Shown: positions 38,321 through 47,403 of the stretch, piece after piece
Layout of the letters: every line of letters begins with the position of its first letter
Position numbering within the stretch: position 1 is the first letter of the stretch
NCBI RefSeq assembly: GCF_017640745.1
Contig: NZ_JAEPQA010000005.1
Span: forward strand, 119,806-183,805
Length of the DNA stretch: 64,000 nucleotides
Direction: 5' to 3'
From: Nisaea sp.
GTDB taxonomy: Bacteria > Pseudomonadota > Alphaproteobacteria > Thalassobaculales > Thalassobaculaceae
Position numbers and translations under genes: made by a program
Notes under the pieces: model-generated
The model's input: only the letters and a program-made list of their open reading frames with translations
The model's database searches: none
Told to the model about the DNA's origin: nothing

Positions 38321-39232
38321 TCAGCCTTTGAGCGGAATGCAGATCAGGGTGCGAAGGTCGGCTTCCGGAACCTCCACCGGATCGTTCAGGTACCATTCCA
38401 TGCAGGCTCGCCCATCCAACTCCTCGCCACTTTCCGGCAGCCAGAGCCCGAACAGCCGGTGGAACGTGTCCTGCATGCCCGTATAGGAGCCTTCGAGCAG
38501 CGCGCAGGCAAAGCGGCCGCCGGGCAGCGTATCGAGGCGCATGCCCTCCGGCAGACCTCCCGGCGGCAGTTTCGCGCCGTCGCGCAAGGTGGCGCAGGCA
38601 TCGTACCGCAGCTCCGCCGCCGGCACGCTTCCGGGATCGTCGTAGGAAAGACCGTAGCTTCCGGTAACAAAGTCATCGAGACCCTGTTTGCCGAGCCAGC
38701 CCTTCAGAGCCGAGAACGCCCGTCCGACTTCGTGATACGGCCCGAGATGGCGCAGCGCGATCATCTGCTGACTCTCGACCGTTTTGATTTCGACCTGCAT
38801 GCCATGCTCCTTCCTGTCCGCGATCAGGCGGATCTCTCCCGTCTCGGGGCGGTAATGAATGTTGATGTTGGTTGGCCGGAACGGCGTCGCCGCGCGCGAT
38901 TTGCGGTACTGGCTCGGCGACAGATCGAAACTCTGCCTGAAGGCCCGCGAAAAGCCCTCCGGGCTCTCGTAGCCGGCGTCGAGGGCGATCTCTGTCACGC
39001 TCTTCCCGCCGGAGCGCAGCTCATGTCCCGCCCGCATCATGCGCACCCGGCGCAGCGTCTCCTGCACCGTCTCCCCGGCGATGCCGCGATAGACACGATG
39101 GAAATGGAACGGCGACAGGGCGGCCGTATCCGCCAGCGCGGCGAGCGGAAGAGGCGCGTCGACATTGTCGGCGACCTGCTTCAGCACGCGCCCGATCCGT
39201 TCGACATAGGAGGCTTGAGTCTGTTTTCTCAT
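38321..39232 (-). CDS. AraC-family regulator with C-terminal GyrI-like ligand-binding domain
   Basis: AraC HTH (LAALADTAALSPFHFHRVYRGIAGETVQETLRRVRMMRAG...SFDLSPSQYR) followed by GyrI-like domain (VEIKTVESQQMIALRHLGPYHEV). Confidence 0.93.
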   Translation of the reverse strand: MRKQTQASYVERIGRVLKQVADNVDAPLPLAALADTAALSPFHFHRVYRGIAGETVQETLRRVRMMRAGHELRSGGKSVTEIALDAGYESPEGFSRAFRQSFDLSPSQYRKSRAATPFRPTNINIHYRPETGEIRLIADRKEHGMQVEIKTVESQQMIALRHLGPYHEVGRAFSALKGWLGKQGLDDFVTGSYGLSYDDPGSVPAAELRYDACATLRDGAKLPPGGLPEGMRLDTLPGGRFACALLEGSYTGMQDTFHRLFGLWLPESGEELDGRACMEWYLNDPVEVPEADLRTLICIPLKG

Positions 39233-39330
39233 GACGAACAGCATGCCACCGCTTGGCCCTCGCCGCCCGACGGATCTTGCGGTTATGATCGCCCCCGGCG
39301 TCCCGCCACTCCTCCTTCCAAGACGGTCAC

Positions 39331-40782
39331 ATGTCCACGCTCCTTGCCGCCGCGCCGCTGATCCTTGCGACCCTCGCCATCCTGCTCGCACGCCAGTCGG
39401 CAATGCGGGCGGGCGGGCTCGGACTTGCCGCCGCCATCCTGATCGCCTCCCTCACCTCCCACTTCCATCTTCCGCTTTCGGGAATCCTCTCCGCCGTCTT
39501 CGACGGGCTGCTGACAACGGCGACGGTCGCCTATGTCCTGCTGGGCGGCGTTACCCTCTACTGGGTGCTGAAAACCGGCAATGCGCTGGAGCGCCTCGGA
39601 CGGGCCGCTGCGGAAGCTATCCCCGATCCGGCGGAGCGCGTGCTGGTCCTGGTGCTCGGCGTGTCGGTGTTCTTCGAGAGCGCGACCGGTTTCGGCGTCG
39701 GCATCATCGTCACCGTCCCGCTGCTGATCGCGCTCGGCTACAGCCCTGTACGCGCGGCACTGATCGCCCTGCTCGGACAATGCGCCGTACCGTGGGGCGC
39801 ACTTGCCATCGGCACTGTGCTCGGCGCCGATCTCTCGGACCTCTCCGCCTCCGAAACCGCGATGGAAGCGGTATGGCTCTGCCTGCCCTTCATCCTGCTC
39901 TGCGCCTTTGCCGCACTGCATTTCGCAGAGGAGAGCCTTTTTCGTCCGGCACATGTGATCGCCGCAGTCGGCTACAGCGCCCTGCTCGCCGCCCTGCTCT
40001 GGGCCGGCAGCGCCTGGGTCAGCGTCGAACTCGCCGGCTGCATCGCCGGGCTCGGCGTCACGCTGGTCGGCCTCATGCTCGCGCGCCTCAGGACGGGAGC
40101 GCGGGCGGAGGGTAGTGGCCTCGGCGCGGCGGCGCTGCCGCTCTTCGTCCTCATGGGGACGCTCAGCCTGACCCGTCTCGTGCCCGAGATCGAGATGCTG
40201 ACGAGCAACACGTTGCTGGTCGAGGTATCCTCGCACAATTTCTCGCTCTCGCTGGTGCATCATCCGGGCTTCTGGATGCTGCTCGCCGCGGCAGCCGGCA
40301 TCCTCTGTCTCCGCATCCCGGCGAACGAGGTCCGCATCCTGTTGCCGAACGCATTCCGGCAATGGCTGAAGGCGAGCCTCTCCGTCGCCGGCTTCATCTG
40401 CTTCGGGCATGTGATGCTGCATGCGGGCATGACCGACGATCTGGCGGAAACGGTCGCGGCCAGCGCCGGGACCGCCTATCTCTACGCCGTCCCCGGCATC
40501 GGCGCACTTGGCGGGTTCCTGACCGCCAGCAATGCCGGCTCCAACGCGATCTTCATGGCCTTCCAGAGCACGGTCGCGAACCGTCTCGCGCTCGACCCGG
40601 TGCTGGTCGCGGCGGCGCAGAACGCGGCAGGGGCGAATATCACTCTCGCCTCGCCCGGCCGGATCGTGCTCGCCGCGGCAGTATCGGGACTTGCGGGCGA
40701 AGAGAACCGGCTGATGCGTCCGGCCCTGACTGTGGGGCTCATCGGACTGCTGCTGATGCTGCCGGTGCTGGCGCTGCTATAG
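39331..40782 (+). CDS. L-lactate permease (LctP) family transporter
   Basis: VFFESATGFGVGIIVTVPLLIALGYSPVRAALIALLGQCAVPWGALAIGT; TASNAGSNAIFMAFQ. Confidence 0.93.
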   Translation: MSTLLAAAPLILATLAILLARQSAMRAGGLGLAAAILIASLTSHFHLPLSGILSAVFDGLLTTATVAYVLLGGVTLYWVLKTGNALERLGRAAAEAIPDPAERVLVLVLGVSVFFESATGFGVGIIVTVPLLIALGYSPVRAALIALLGQCAVPWGALAIGTVLGADLSDLSASETAMEAVWLCLPFILLCAFAALHFAEESLFRPAHVIAAVGYSALLAALLWAGSAWVSVELAGCIAGLGVTLVGLMLARLRTGARAEGSGLGAAALPLFVLMGTLSLTRLVPEIEMLTSNTLLVEVSSHNFSLSLVHHPGFWMLLAAAAGILCLRIPANEVRILLPNAFRQWLKASLSVAGFICFGHVMLHAGMTDDLAETVAASAGTAYLYAVPGIGALGGFLTASNAGSNAIFMAFQSTVANRLALDPVLVAAAQNAAGANITLASPGRIVLAAAVSGLAGEENRLMRPALTVGLIGLLLMLPVLALL

Positions 40783-41202
40783 GAGATCGAGCGTCACCCG
40801 GTCCCGCTCGCCCTCGTAGAAGAGATCGAGGGCGCGGCTGAACAAGCTCCTGTCATCCGCCTCATCCGCCGCCGCCTCGAAGAGCGTGAGGCAGGAGCGG
40901 AACTTCATGTCGTCGGGGGATCCAAGGATCTCGTTGGCGCTCTTGTCGCCGTGGGTGAGCATCGCCTCCACACAGGCCTTGAGACGCGGCCCGAGCACCG
41001 GGTCGGCGAGATAGCGCCGGGCCTGATCCTGCCCCGTGATGCCGTAATGGAGCGCCCGCTGGCTGCGGCCGAGCTCGCGGAGCTGCGGCAGGACGTACCA
41101 GATCCAGTGGCTGGTCTTGCGGCCGGTGCGCAGCTCGCCGAGAGCGCGCTCGTAGTCCCGCTCCTGCGCCTCGACGAACTTCCTCAGATCCTCGTCCGTC
41201 AT
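40777..41202 (-). CDS. DUF1810 family protein
   Basis: LRKFVEAQERDYERALGELRTGRKTSHWIWYVLPQLRELGRS. Confidence 0.94.
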   Translation of the reverse strand: MTDEDLRKFVEAQERDYERALGELRTGRKTSHWIWYVLPQLRELGRSQRALHYGITGQDQARRYLADPVLGPRLKACVEAMLTHGDKSANEILGSPDDMKFRSCLTLFEAAADEADDRSLFSRALDLFYEGERDRVTLDLL

Positions 41203-41214
41203 GCCGCCCTCCGG

Positions 41215-42222
41215 TCAGCCGCCGCCGACCTCCAGCATGATCTTACCGATATGGCCGGCGCTTTCCATGAAGGCCTGGGCCGCGGCCGCCTCTGCCAGCG
41301 GGAAAGTCCTGTTCACCACCGGCTTCAGCTTGCCGTCCTCGAACATCGGCCAGACGTTGAGCGCCAGGCTGTCGCGGATCTCCGCCTTGTTCTCCGGCGT
41401 GCGGGACCGGAGCGTCGAGCCGGTATAGGTCAGGCGCTTCAGCATCACCGGCATCAGGTCGATCTCGACCTTGGAGCCCGCATTGAAGGCGAGCTGGACG
41501 ATCCGGCCGTCCGGCTTCGAAGCCTTGATGTTCTTGGCGATGTTCGGGCCGCCGATGATATCGAGGATGACGTCGGCGCCCCTGTATTCTCCGCGCACGG
41601 TCTCGACGAAATCGTCGGTCCGGAAATCTATTGTAAGATCCGCCCCGAGATCCTTGCAGACCGCGCAGCGCTCTGCCGGGCTGTCGACCGCGACCACCGT
41701 TGCGCCGATCGCCTTGGCGAGCTGGATCGAGGTGGTGCCGAGCCCGCCGGCGCCGCCATGCACGAGGAAGACCTCGCCGCGCGAGAGCTTCGCGCCCATG
41801 AAGACGTTCGACCAGACGGTGAAGTAGGTCTCCGGCACCGACGCCGCCTCAAGCAGGCTGAAGCCGTGCGGCAATGGCAGGCAGTGCCGGGCATCGACTG
41901 CGCAATAGTCCGCATAGCCGCCGCCGTTTGTCAGCGCGCAGAGCCTGTCGCCGACCTTCCAGTTGCCGACGCCCGCACCGACCGCGACCACCTCGCCGGA
42001 GATCTCGAGCCCGAGCAGGTCCGAGGCCCCTTTCGGCGGCGGGTAGTGACCCCGCCGCTGCACCAGGTCCGGGCCATTCACGCCGGCATAGGCGACCTTG
42101 ACCAGCACCTCGCCCGGTGCCGCCTCGGGAACCGGCCGGGTGCCGGGGACGAGCGCCTCCGGCCCTCCGGGTTCGCTGATCTCGATGACGTTCATCTCCG
42201 CCGGAAGGCTGGCGTTGCTCAT
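41215..42222 (-). CDS. NAD(P)H-quinone oxidoreductase (zeta-crystallin/PIG3-like)
   Basis: MNVIEISEPGGPEALVPGTRPVPEAAPGEVLVKVAYAGVNGPDLVQRRGHYPPP; VHGGAGGLGTTSIQLAKA. Confidence 0.94.
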   Translation of the reverse strand: MSNASLPAEMNVIEISEPGGPEALVPGTRPVPEAAPGEVLVKVAYAGVNGPDLVQRRGHYPPPKGASDLLGLEISGEVVAVGAGVGNWKVGDRLCALTNGGGYADYCAVDARHCLPLPHGFSLLEAASVPETYFTVWSNVFMGAKLSRGEVFLVHGGAGGLGTTSIQLAKAIGATVVAVDSPAERCAVCKDLGADLTIDFRTDDFVETVRGEYRGADVILDIIGGPNIAKNIKASKPDGRIVQLAFNAGSKVEIDLMPVMLKRLTYTGSTLRSRTPENKAEIRDSLALNVWPMFEDGKLKPVVNRTFPLAEAAAAQAFMESAGHIGKIMLEVGGG

Positions 42223-42238
42223 GTCTCTTGGCTCCGGG

Positions 42239-43264
42239 TTAGTCGACGGCCAGGGATTCGGGGCTGCCGGCCTCTTCCGGGAAGACCGGATAGAGACCCT
42301 GCGTACGACCCAGTTGTTGCACGAGTGCGAGCACGGAGTCGATGTGCGGGGTCTGCAGGTCCACAAGACGGCCCATCTCCTGCACCGCGGTCAGCAGCGC
42401 GTCGATCTCGAGCTGGCGGCCCTTCTCCAGGTCCTGCAGCATCGACGTCCGGTGCGCGCCGACCTTGGCCGCGCCGTTGATCCGGCGTTCCACATCGACG
42501 CGGAAATGCACGCCGAGCCGGGCGCCGATACGCTGCGCCTCTTCCATCATGTTGCGCGAGAGTGCACGGGTGCCTGGATCAGTCGCAACCACATCGAGCG
42601 TCGCGCGGGTCAGGGCGCTGATCGGATTGAAGCAGAGGTTACCCCAGAGCTTCAGCCAGATTTCGTCGCGGATGTTTGGCAGCACCGGCGCCTTGAAGCC
42701 GGCCTTCTCCAGCACTTCGCTCAGGCGCTGACAGCGCTCGGAGATCGAACCGTCCGGCTCGCCGATGGCGAACTTGTTGCCGTAGGTGTGCTTGATGACG
42801 CCCGGCGCGGTGATCTCGGTCGCCGGATAGACGACGCAGCCGATCGCACGCCCGGGGCCGATCAGATCCCACTGCCGGTCATCCGGGTCGACCGTGTTGA
42901 GACGGAGATTGCGATAGGCATTGTCGACGCCGTGGAAATACCACCAGGGAACGCCGTTCTGGCAGGTGACGACGGCGGTTTCGTCGCCGAGCAGCGGCAC
43001 CATCTGGTCCGCGACCTCCCAGGCCTGATGCGTCTTCAACGCGACGATCACATAATCCTGCGGACCGAGTTCCGTCGGATCGTCCGTCGCCCGCACCTTG
43101 GCGACATGTTCCTCTTCGCCGATCTCGAGCTTTAGCCCGTTCTCGCGGATCGCCGCCAGATGCGAGCCGCGCGCGATCAGCGAAACCTCGACGCCTTCGA
43201 CCTGCGCCAGTTCCACCCCGAGATAGCCGCCGATCGCGCCGGCGCCATAAATGCAAACCTTCAT
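42239..43264 (-). CDS. 2-dehydropantoate 2-reductase (ketopantoate reductase family)
   Basis: KVCIYGAGAIGGYLGVEL; ALKTHQAW; KLWGNLCFNPISALT. Confidence 0.9.
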   Translation of the reverse strand: MKVCIYGAGAIGGYLGVELAQVEGVEVSLIARGSHLAAIRENGLKLEIGEEEHVAKVRATDDPTELGPQDYVIVALKTHQAWEVADQMVPLLGDETAVVTCQNGVPWWYFHGVDNAYRNLRLNTVDPDDRQWDLIGPGRAIGCVVYPATEITAPGVIKHTYGNKFAIGEPDGSISERCQRLSEVLEKAGFKAPVLPNIRDEIWLKLWGNLCFNPISALTRATLDVVATDPGTRALSRNMMEEAQRIGARLGVHFRVDVERRINGAAKVGAHRTSMLQDLEKGRQLEIDALLTAVQEMGRLVDLQTPHIDSVLALVQQLGRTQGLYPVFPEEAGSPESLAVD

Positions 43265-43296
43265 GCCCCTAAATCCTTATGCATGCGTTCCTTATG

Positions 43297-43327
43297 AAAA
43301 CGGCGCCGGCTGATAAAGCCGGCGCCG
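43297..43327 (-). terminator. Intrinsic terminator downstream of frc
   Basis: CGGCGCCGGC-TGATAAA-GCCGGCGCCG; on minus strand followed by TTTT. Confidence 0.8.
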
Positions 43328-43357
43328 CCCCTACTATCCCTTTAGGCCCAGTGCTTT

Positions 43358-44599
43358 CTAAACGGCACCTTCAGCCTTGGCGGCTTCGATTTCCGCGGCC
43401 GACATCCCGAGAACGGATCCCAGGATCTCGTCGGTATGTTCGCCCAGCAACGGGGAACGATCGACCTTGGCCGGCGACGCGGACAGCTTAATCGGATTGC
43501 CGACGGTGAGATAGCTGCCACGGGTGGGGTGCGGCACTTCGACCACCGTTCCCGTCGCGCGCAGCGACTGGTCTTCGGCCAGTTCCTTCATGCTGAGGAT
43601 CGGCCCGCACGGCACGTTGAGCGCGTTCAGAATCTCCATGACCTCGAACTTGCTCTTGGTCTTGGTCCATTCCTCAATCATGGCGAAGCACTGGTCGAGC
43701 TTCGGCAGGCGGACTTCAGGCGTCGCCCATTCCGGATCCTCGATCAGCTCTTCGCGGCCGATGGTCTTCATCAGCGGCGCCCAGCCCGGCGGCTGGATGA
43801 TGACGTAGATGTAATCGTTCGGTCCGCCGCCCTTGGTCTGCACGGCCCAGCCCGGCTGGCCGCCGCCGGAGGCGTTGCCGGCCCGCGGCACGGCTTCGCC
43901 GAACTCGCCGTTCGGGTATTGCGGATATTCCTTCAGCGGCCCGTGCTCCAGACGCTGCTGGTCGCGCAGCTTCACGCGGCAGAGGTTCAGCACGCCGTCC
44001 TGCATGGCGCATTCGACGCGCTGGCCCTTGCCGGAATGGGTCCGGTGATAGAGCGCGGTGACGATCCCAAGCGCGAGATGCAGGCCGGTGCCGCTGTCGC
44101 CGATCTGCGCGCCGGTGACGATCGGCGGGCCGTCGTCGAAACCGGTCGTCGAAGCGGAACCGCCGGTGCACTGGGCGACGTTCTCGTAGACCTTGCAGTC
44201 CTCATAGGTACCCGGACCGAAGCCCTTGATGCTGGCATAGATGATCCGGGGATTGATCTCCTGGATCCGTTCCCAGGTGAAGCCCATGCGGTCGAGCGCG
44301 CCGGGGGCGAAGTTCTCGACCATGACATCGCACTCTTCGATGAGGCGGGTCAGGATCGCCTTGCCCTTCGCATTCTTGGTGTCGAGGGTGACGCTGCGCT
44401 TGTTGCTGTTCAGCATGGTGAAATAGAGGCTGTCGGCATCCGGCAGATCGCGAAGCTGTCCGCGCGTGATGTCACCGACACCCGGGCGCTCGACCTTGAT
44501 CACGTCGGCCCCGAACCAGGCCAGAAGCTGCGTGCAGGTCGGCCCCGACTGCACATGGGTCATGTCCAGAATGCGGACACCTTTCAGCGCTTCGCTCAT
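43358..44599 (-). CDS. frc: Formyl-CoA transferase (class III CoA transferase, CaiB/BaiF)
   Basis: [79 protein letters not shown] glycine loop; close to textbook Frc. Confidence 0.9.
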   Translation of the reverse strand: MSEALKGVRILDMTHVQSGPTCTQLLAWFGADVIKVERPGVGDITRGQLRDLPDADSLYFTMLNSNKRSVTLDTKNAKGKAILTRLIEECDVMVENFAPGALDRMGFTWERIQEINPRIIYASIKGFGPGTYEDCKVYENVAQCTGGSASTTGFDDGPPIVTGAQIGDSGTGLHLALGIVTALYHRTHSGKGQRVECAMQDGVLNLCRVKLRDQQRLEHGPLKEYPQYPNGEFGEAVPRAGNASGGGQPGWAVQTKGGGPNDYIYVIIQPPGWAPLMKTIGREELIEDPEWATPEVRLPKLDQCFAMIEEWTKTKSKFEVMEILNALNVPCGPILSMKELAEDQSLRATGTVVEVPHPTRGSYLTVGNPIKLSASPAKVDRSPLLGEHTDEILGSVLGMSAAEIEAAKAEGAV

Positions 44600-44633
44600 T
44601 TTCTTCCTCTTTCCCCCTTAGCGGATTGAACGC

Positions 44634-44665
44634 AAAAAGGGCGCGCCGGAGACCGGCGCGCCCTT
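44634..44665 (-). terminator. Strong hairpin with T-tract between the ThDP-enzyme gene and frc
   Basis: AAGGGCGCGCCGG-AGA-CCGGCGCGCCCTT; minus strand followed by TTTTT. Confidence 0.85.
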
Positions 44666-44669
44666 CCGC

Positions 44670-46394
44670 TTACTTGTACATGGTCTGGTTCTTGGTACCC
44701 GGAGCGTATTCGTTCGGATCGACCCAGATATTGACGACGGCGGATTTGCCCGTGCTCTTCACCGCCTCGCGGGCGCGCTGCAGCGCCGGGGCGATGTTCG
44801 CCGCCTCGTGGACTTCCTCGCCGTGGCCGCCGAGCATCTCGGCGAACTTGGAGAACGGAATGTCGCCGAGCTTGTTGCCGACATTGCCGCGCTGCTCGCC
44901 ATACTTGGCGATCTGGCCGTAGCGGATCTGGTTCATCGAGGAGTTGTTGCCGATCACCGCGATGTAGGGCACGCCGAAGCGGTTCGCCGTCTCCATGTCG
45001 AAGGCGGTCATGCCGAAGGAACCGTCGCCGTAGTAGCAGAGCACTTCCTTCTCCGGATTGGCGAGGCCGGCCGCGATGGCGAAACCGGTGCCGACGCCGA
45101 GCGAGCCGAGCGCGCCCGGGTCCATCCAGTTGCCAGGGCCTTTCGGCGCTACGGCCTGGGCGGAGATGGTGACCACGTCGCCGCCGTCGCCGATATAGAT
45201 CGTCTTCTCGGTCAGGAACTCGTTCAGTTCCCAGGCCACCCGGTAGGGATGGATCGGGGACTGGTCGGAGAGGAAGAGCGGCATCAGCTTCTGGGTCGCC
45301 GTTTCTTCAGCCGCCTTCAGCTCTTTCAGCCAGCCGGCGCGGCCCTTGGAGCCGTTGTCGACGCGGCCCTTGATCGCCGCATGCACGGCGGAGAGGATCG
45401 CGCCCGGATCGCCGGCGAGGCCGAGATCGATGTCCCGGTTCTTGCCGACCGTGCGGTAATCCTGGTCGATCTGCACCAGCGTCAGGTCGGAGCGGATGCG
45501 CTTGCCGTAACCCATGCGGAAGTCGAACGGGGTACCGACGATGAGCAACAGGTCGGCCTTCTGGAAGGCCATGCTCCGGGTCCGGTTGAAATAGTGGCTG
45601 TCGGTCTGGGGCAGGATGCCGCGGGCCGCGCCGTTCATGTAGCAGGCGATGTTGAGGTCCTTGACCAGATCGATCGCCGCCTGGTGGCCGCGGCTCATCC
45701 ATACCTGGGAGCCGACGAGGATTGCCGGGCGCTCCGCCTTGACGATCAGGTCCGCCAGCTTCTCGATATCGGCAGGATCGCCGATCGACTTCACCGAGGC
45801 GCGGTACTTGCCCGGCGACGGGATGACGGCACTGGACATCGGCACTTCGCGGTCGAGCACGTCGCGCGGGATCTCGAGATAGGACGGGCCATAGGCGCCG
45901 GCGAAACATTCGCGCGCCGCCATGGAGACCATGTCCGCCGCCCGTTCGGTCGAGCGCACGCCCGCGGAGAACTTGGTGATCGGCGCCATGATGTCGACAT
46001 GCGGCAGATCCTGCAGCGAGCCCATCTTGTGCTGGGTCAGCGCGCCCTGGCCGCCGATATGCAGCACCGGGCTCTCGGAGCGGAAGGCCGTCGCGACGCC
46101 GGTGATGGCGTTGGTGCAGCCCGGGCCCGCCGTGGTGACGACACAGCCGAGCTTGCCGGTCTGCCGGGCGTAGCCGTCGGCGGCATGGGCCGCAACCTGC
46201 TCGTGCCGGACGTCGATGATGCGGATGCCCTCGTCGACGCAGCCGTCATAGATATCGATGATGTGCCCGCCGCAGAGCGTGAAGATCGTGTCCACGCCCT
46301 CGTTCTTCAGGGCCTTGGCGACCAGGTGACCGCCGGAAACAACCTCGCCGGAGCGATCTTTTTCTTTAAGGGTATCGGTGGCGGTATCGCTCAT
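44670..46394 (-). CDS. ThDP-dependent enzyme, 2-hydroxyacyl-CoA lyase / oxalyl-CoA decarboxylase-like
   Basis: RHEQVAAHAADGYARQTGKLGCVVTTAGPGCTNAITG (catalytic Glu); YYGDGSFGMTAFDMETANRFGVPYIAVIGNN ThDP motif; next to frc. Confidence 0.8.
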   Translation of the reverse strand: MSDTATDTLKEKDRSGEVVSGGHLVAKALKNEGVDTIFTLCGGHIIDIYDGCVDEGIRIIDVRHEQVAAHAADGYARQTGKLGCVVTTAGPGCTNAITGVATAFRSESPVLHIGGQGALTQHKMGSLQDLPHVDIMAPITKFSAGVRSTERAADMVSMAARECFAGAYGPSYLEIPRDVLDREVPMSSAVIPSPGKYRASVKSIGDPADIEKLADLIVKAERPAILVGSQVWMSRGHQAAIDLVKDLNIACYMNGAARGILPQTDSHYFNRTRSMAFQKADLLLIVGTPFDFRMGYGKRIRSDLTLVQIDQDYRTVGKNRDIDLGLAGDPGAILSAVHAAIKGRVDNGSKGRAGWLKELKAAEETATQKLMPLFLSDQSPIHPYRVAWELNEFLTEKTIYIGDGGDVVTISAQAVAPKGPGNWMDPGALGSLGVGTGFAIAAGLANPEKEVLCYYGDGSFGMTAFDMETANRFGVPYIAVIGNNSSMNQIRYGQIAKYGEQRGNVGNKLGDIPFSKFAEMLGGHGEEVHEAANIAPALQRAREAVKSTGKSAVVNIWVDPNEYAPGTKNQTMYK

Positions 46395-46454
46395 TCTAGT
46401 AGCTCCCTTTTATTATAGACGGCCGGTTTCCCCGGCCCGCCTCTTGATCTTTGG

Positions 46455-47141
46455 TTATCCGAGATAGTTCACGTTGTTGGCGACATGCTTGGCGAGCGCC
46501 AGCGCATGATCCCTGACGAGCCGTTCCGCGGTTTCCGCGTCGCGTGCCTCGATCGCCTCGACGATATGCATGTGGTCCTGCATCGAGCGGGCGATACGGT
46601 CCTGCTCGCCGATGGTCCGGTTTCGGATCGCGCGGACATGGAGGAAGATCTTGTCGATCATTTCCTCGATCAGCGGCGAATGGGCCAATTTCAGGATCGC
46701 CTGATGGAACTCGATATTGCGGCTGGAATATTCGTCGATCTCGAGCCGCCCTTTCTCCGTCTCGGAGAAGATCCGGCGCAGCTGCTTGATCTCGTTGTCG
46801 GAGGCGACGTCGCAGGCAAGACGCGCGGCCATGCCTTCCAGCGCCGCCCAGACCTTGATCATCTCGATGATCTCGGCCTTGGTCTTGCGTACGATGAAGA
46901 CGCCGCGCCGCGGCTGGATATCGACAAGCCCTTCCTGGGCAAGGCGGGCGAGCGCCTCGCGGAGCGGCGTGCGGCTGATACCAAGCTGCTCGGAAAGCTG
47001 ACGTTCGTCGAGCCGGAGGTTGGCATCGGGGTCGTAGATGTTCATCGAGACGATGCCGTCCTTCAAGGCCGCATAGGTCTTGTCCTTGAGACTGACCTCG
47101 GCCGCGATGGGCGTCACCATCAACGCGGAAGTATCGTTCAT
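46455..47141 (-). CDS. GntR-family (FCD domain) transcriptional regulator
   Basis: LDERQLSEQLGISRTPLREALARLAQEGLVDIQPRRGVFI; C-terminal FCD helical domain. Confidence 0.93.
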   Translation of the reverse strand: MNDTSALMVTPIAAEVSLKDKTYAALKDGIVSMNIYDPDANLRLDERQLSEQLGISRTPLREALARLAQEGLVDIQPRRGVFIVRKTKAEIIEMIKVWAALEGMAARLACDVASDNEIKQLRRIFSETEKGRLEIDEYSSRNIEFHQAILKLAHSPLIEEMIDKIFLHVRAIRNRTIGEQDRIARSMQDHMHIVEAIEARDAETAERLVRDHALALAKHVANNVNYLG

Positions 47142-47201
47142 GTAGAGTTCCCCGGCCGTTCGACCCACGGAGGATACACCCGAAAACGGGCTCGTGGGTT
47201 C

Positions 47202-47235
47202 TGGTATACCACACACTTTATGCCATGGAATACCT
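47202..47235. promoter_or_regulatory. Candidate GntR operator: TGGTATACCA plus degenerate copy TGGAATACCT
   Basis: Perfect 10-bp palindrome at 47202-47211 and near copy at 47226-47235, 24 bp apart start to start, ~60 bp upstream of the regulator start. Confidence 0.6.
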
Positions 47236-47288
47236 AAATTGCGGCTCGGGACGGTTCCGAATGTCGCAGTGCTCTCACTGCTGCTTAA

Positions 47289-47372
47289 CCGTCACCCCGG
47301 CGCAGGCCGGGGCCCAGAAGATCGAAGAACAGGCTTCACGCTCCCTTGGTCCCGGCCTGCGCCGGGGTGACG
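47289..47372. repeat. REP-like long palindromic element, copy C (84 bp)
   Basis: CCGTCACCCCGGCGCAGGCCGGGGCCCAG...CCCGGCCTGCGCCGGGGTGACG. Confidence 0.85.
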
Positions 47373-47403
47373 AATGAAAATGGGCGATTGACGGAGGATT
47401 ACC

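Noticed and set aside
44808-46418. 536-aa plus-strand ORF opposite the ThDP enzyme
   Set aside because: Antisense shadow ORF; no domain
46395-46454. GGCCGG/CCGGCC hairpin between GntR and ThDP genes as terminator
   Set aside because: Short stem with no following T-tract on the minus strand; more likely promoter/leader sequence (CTATAATA follows)
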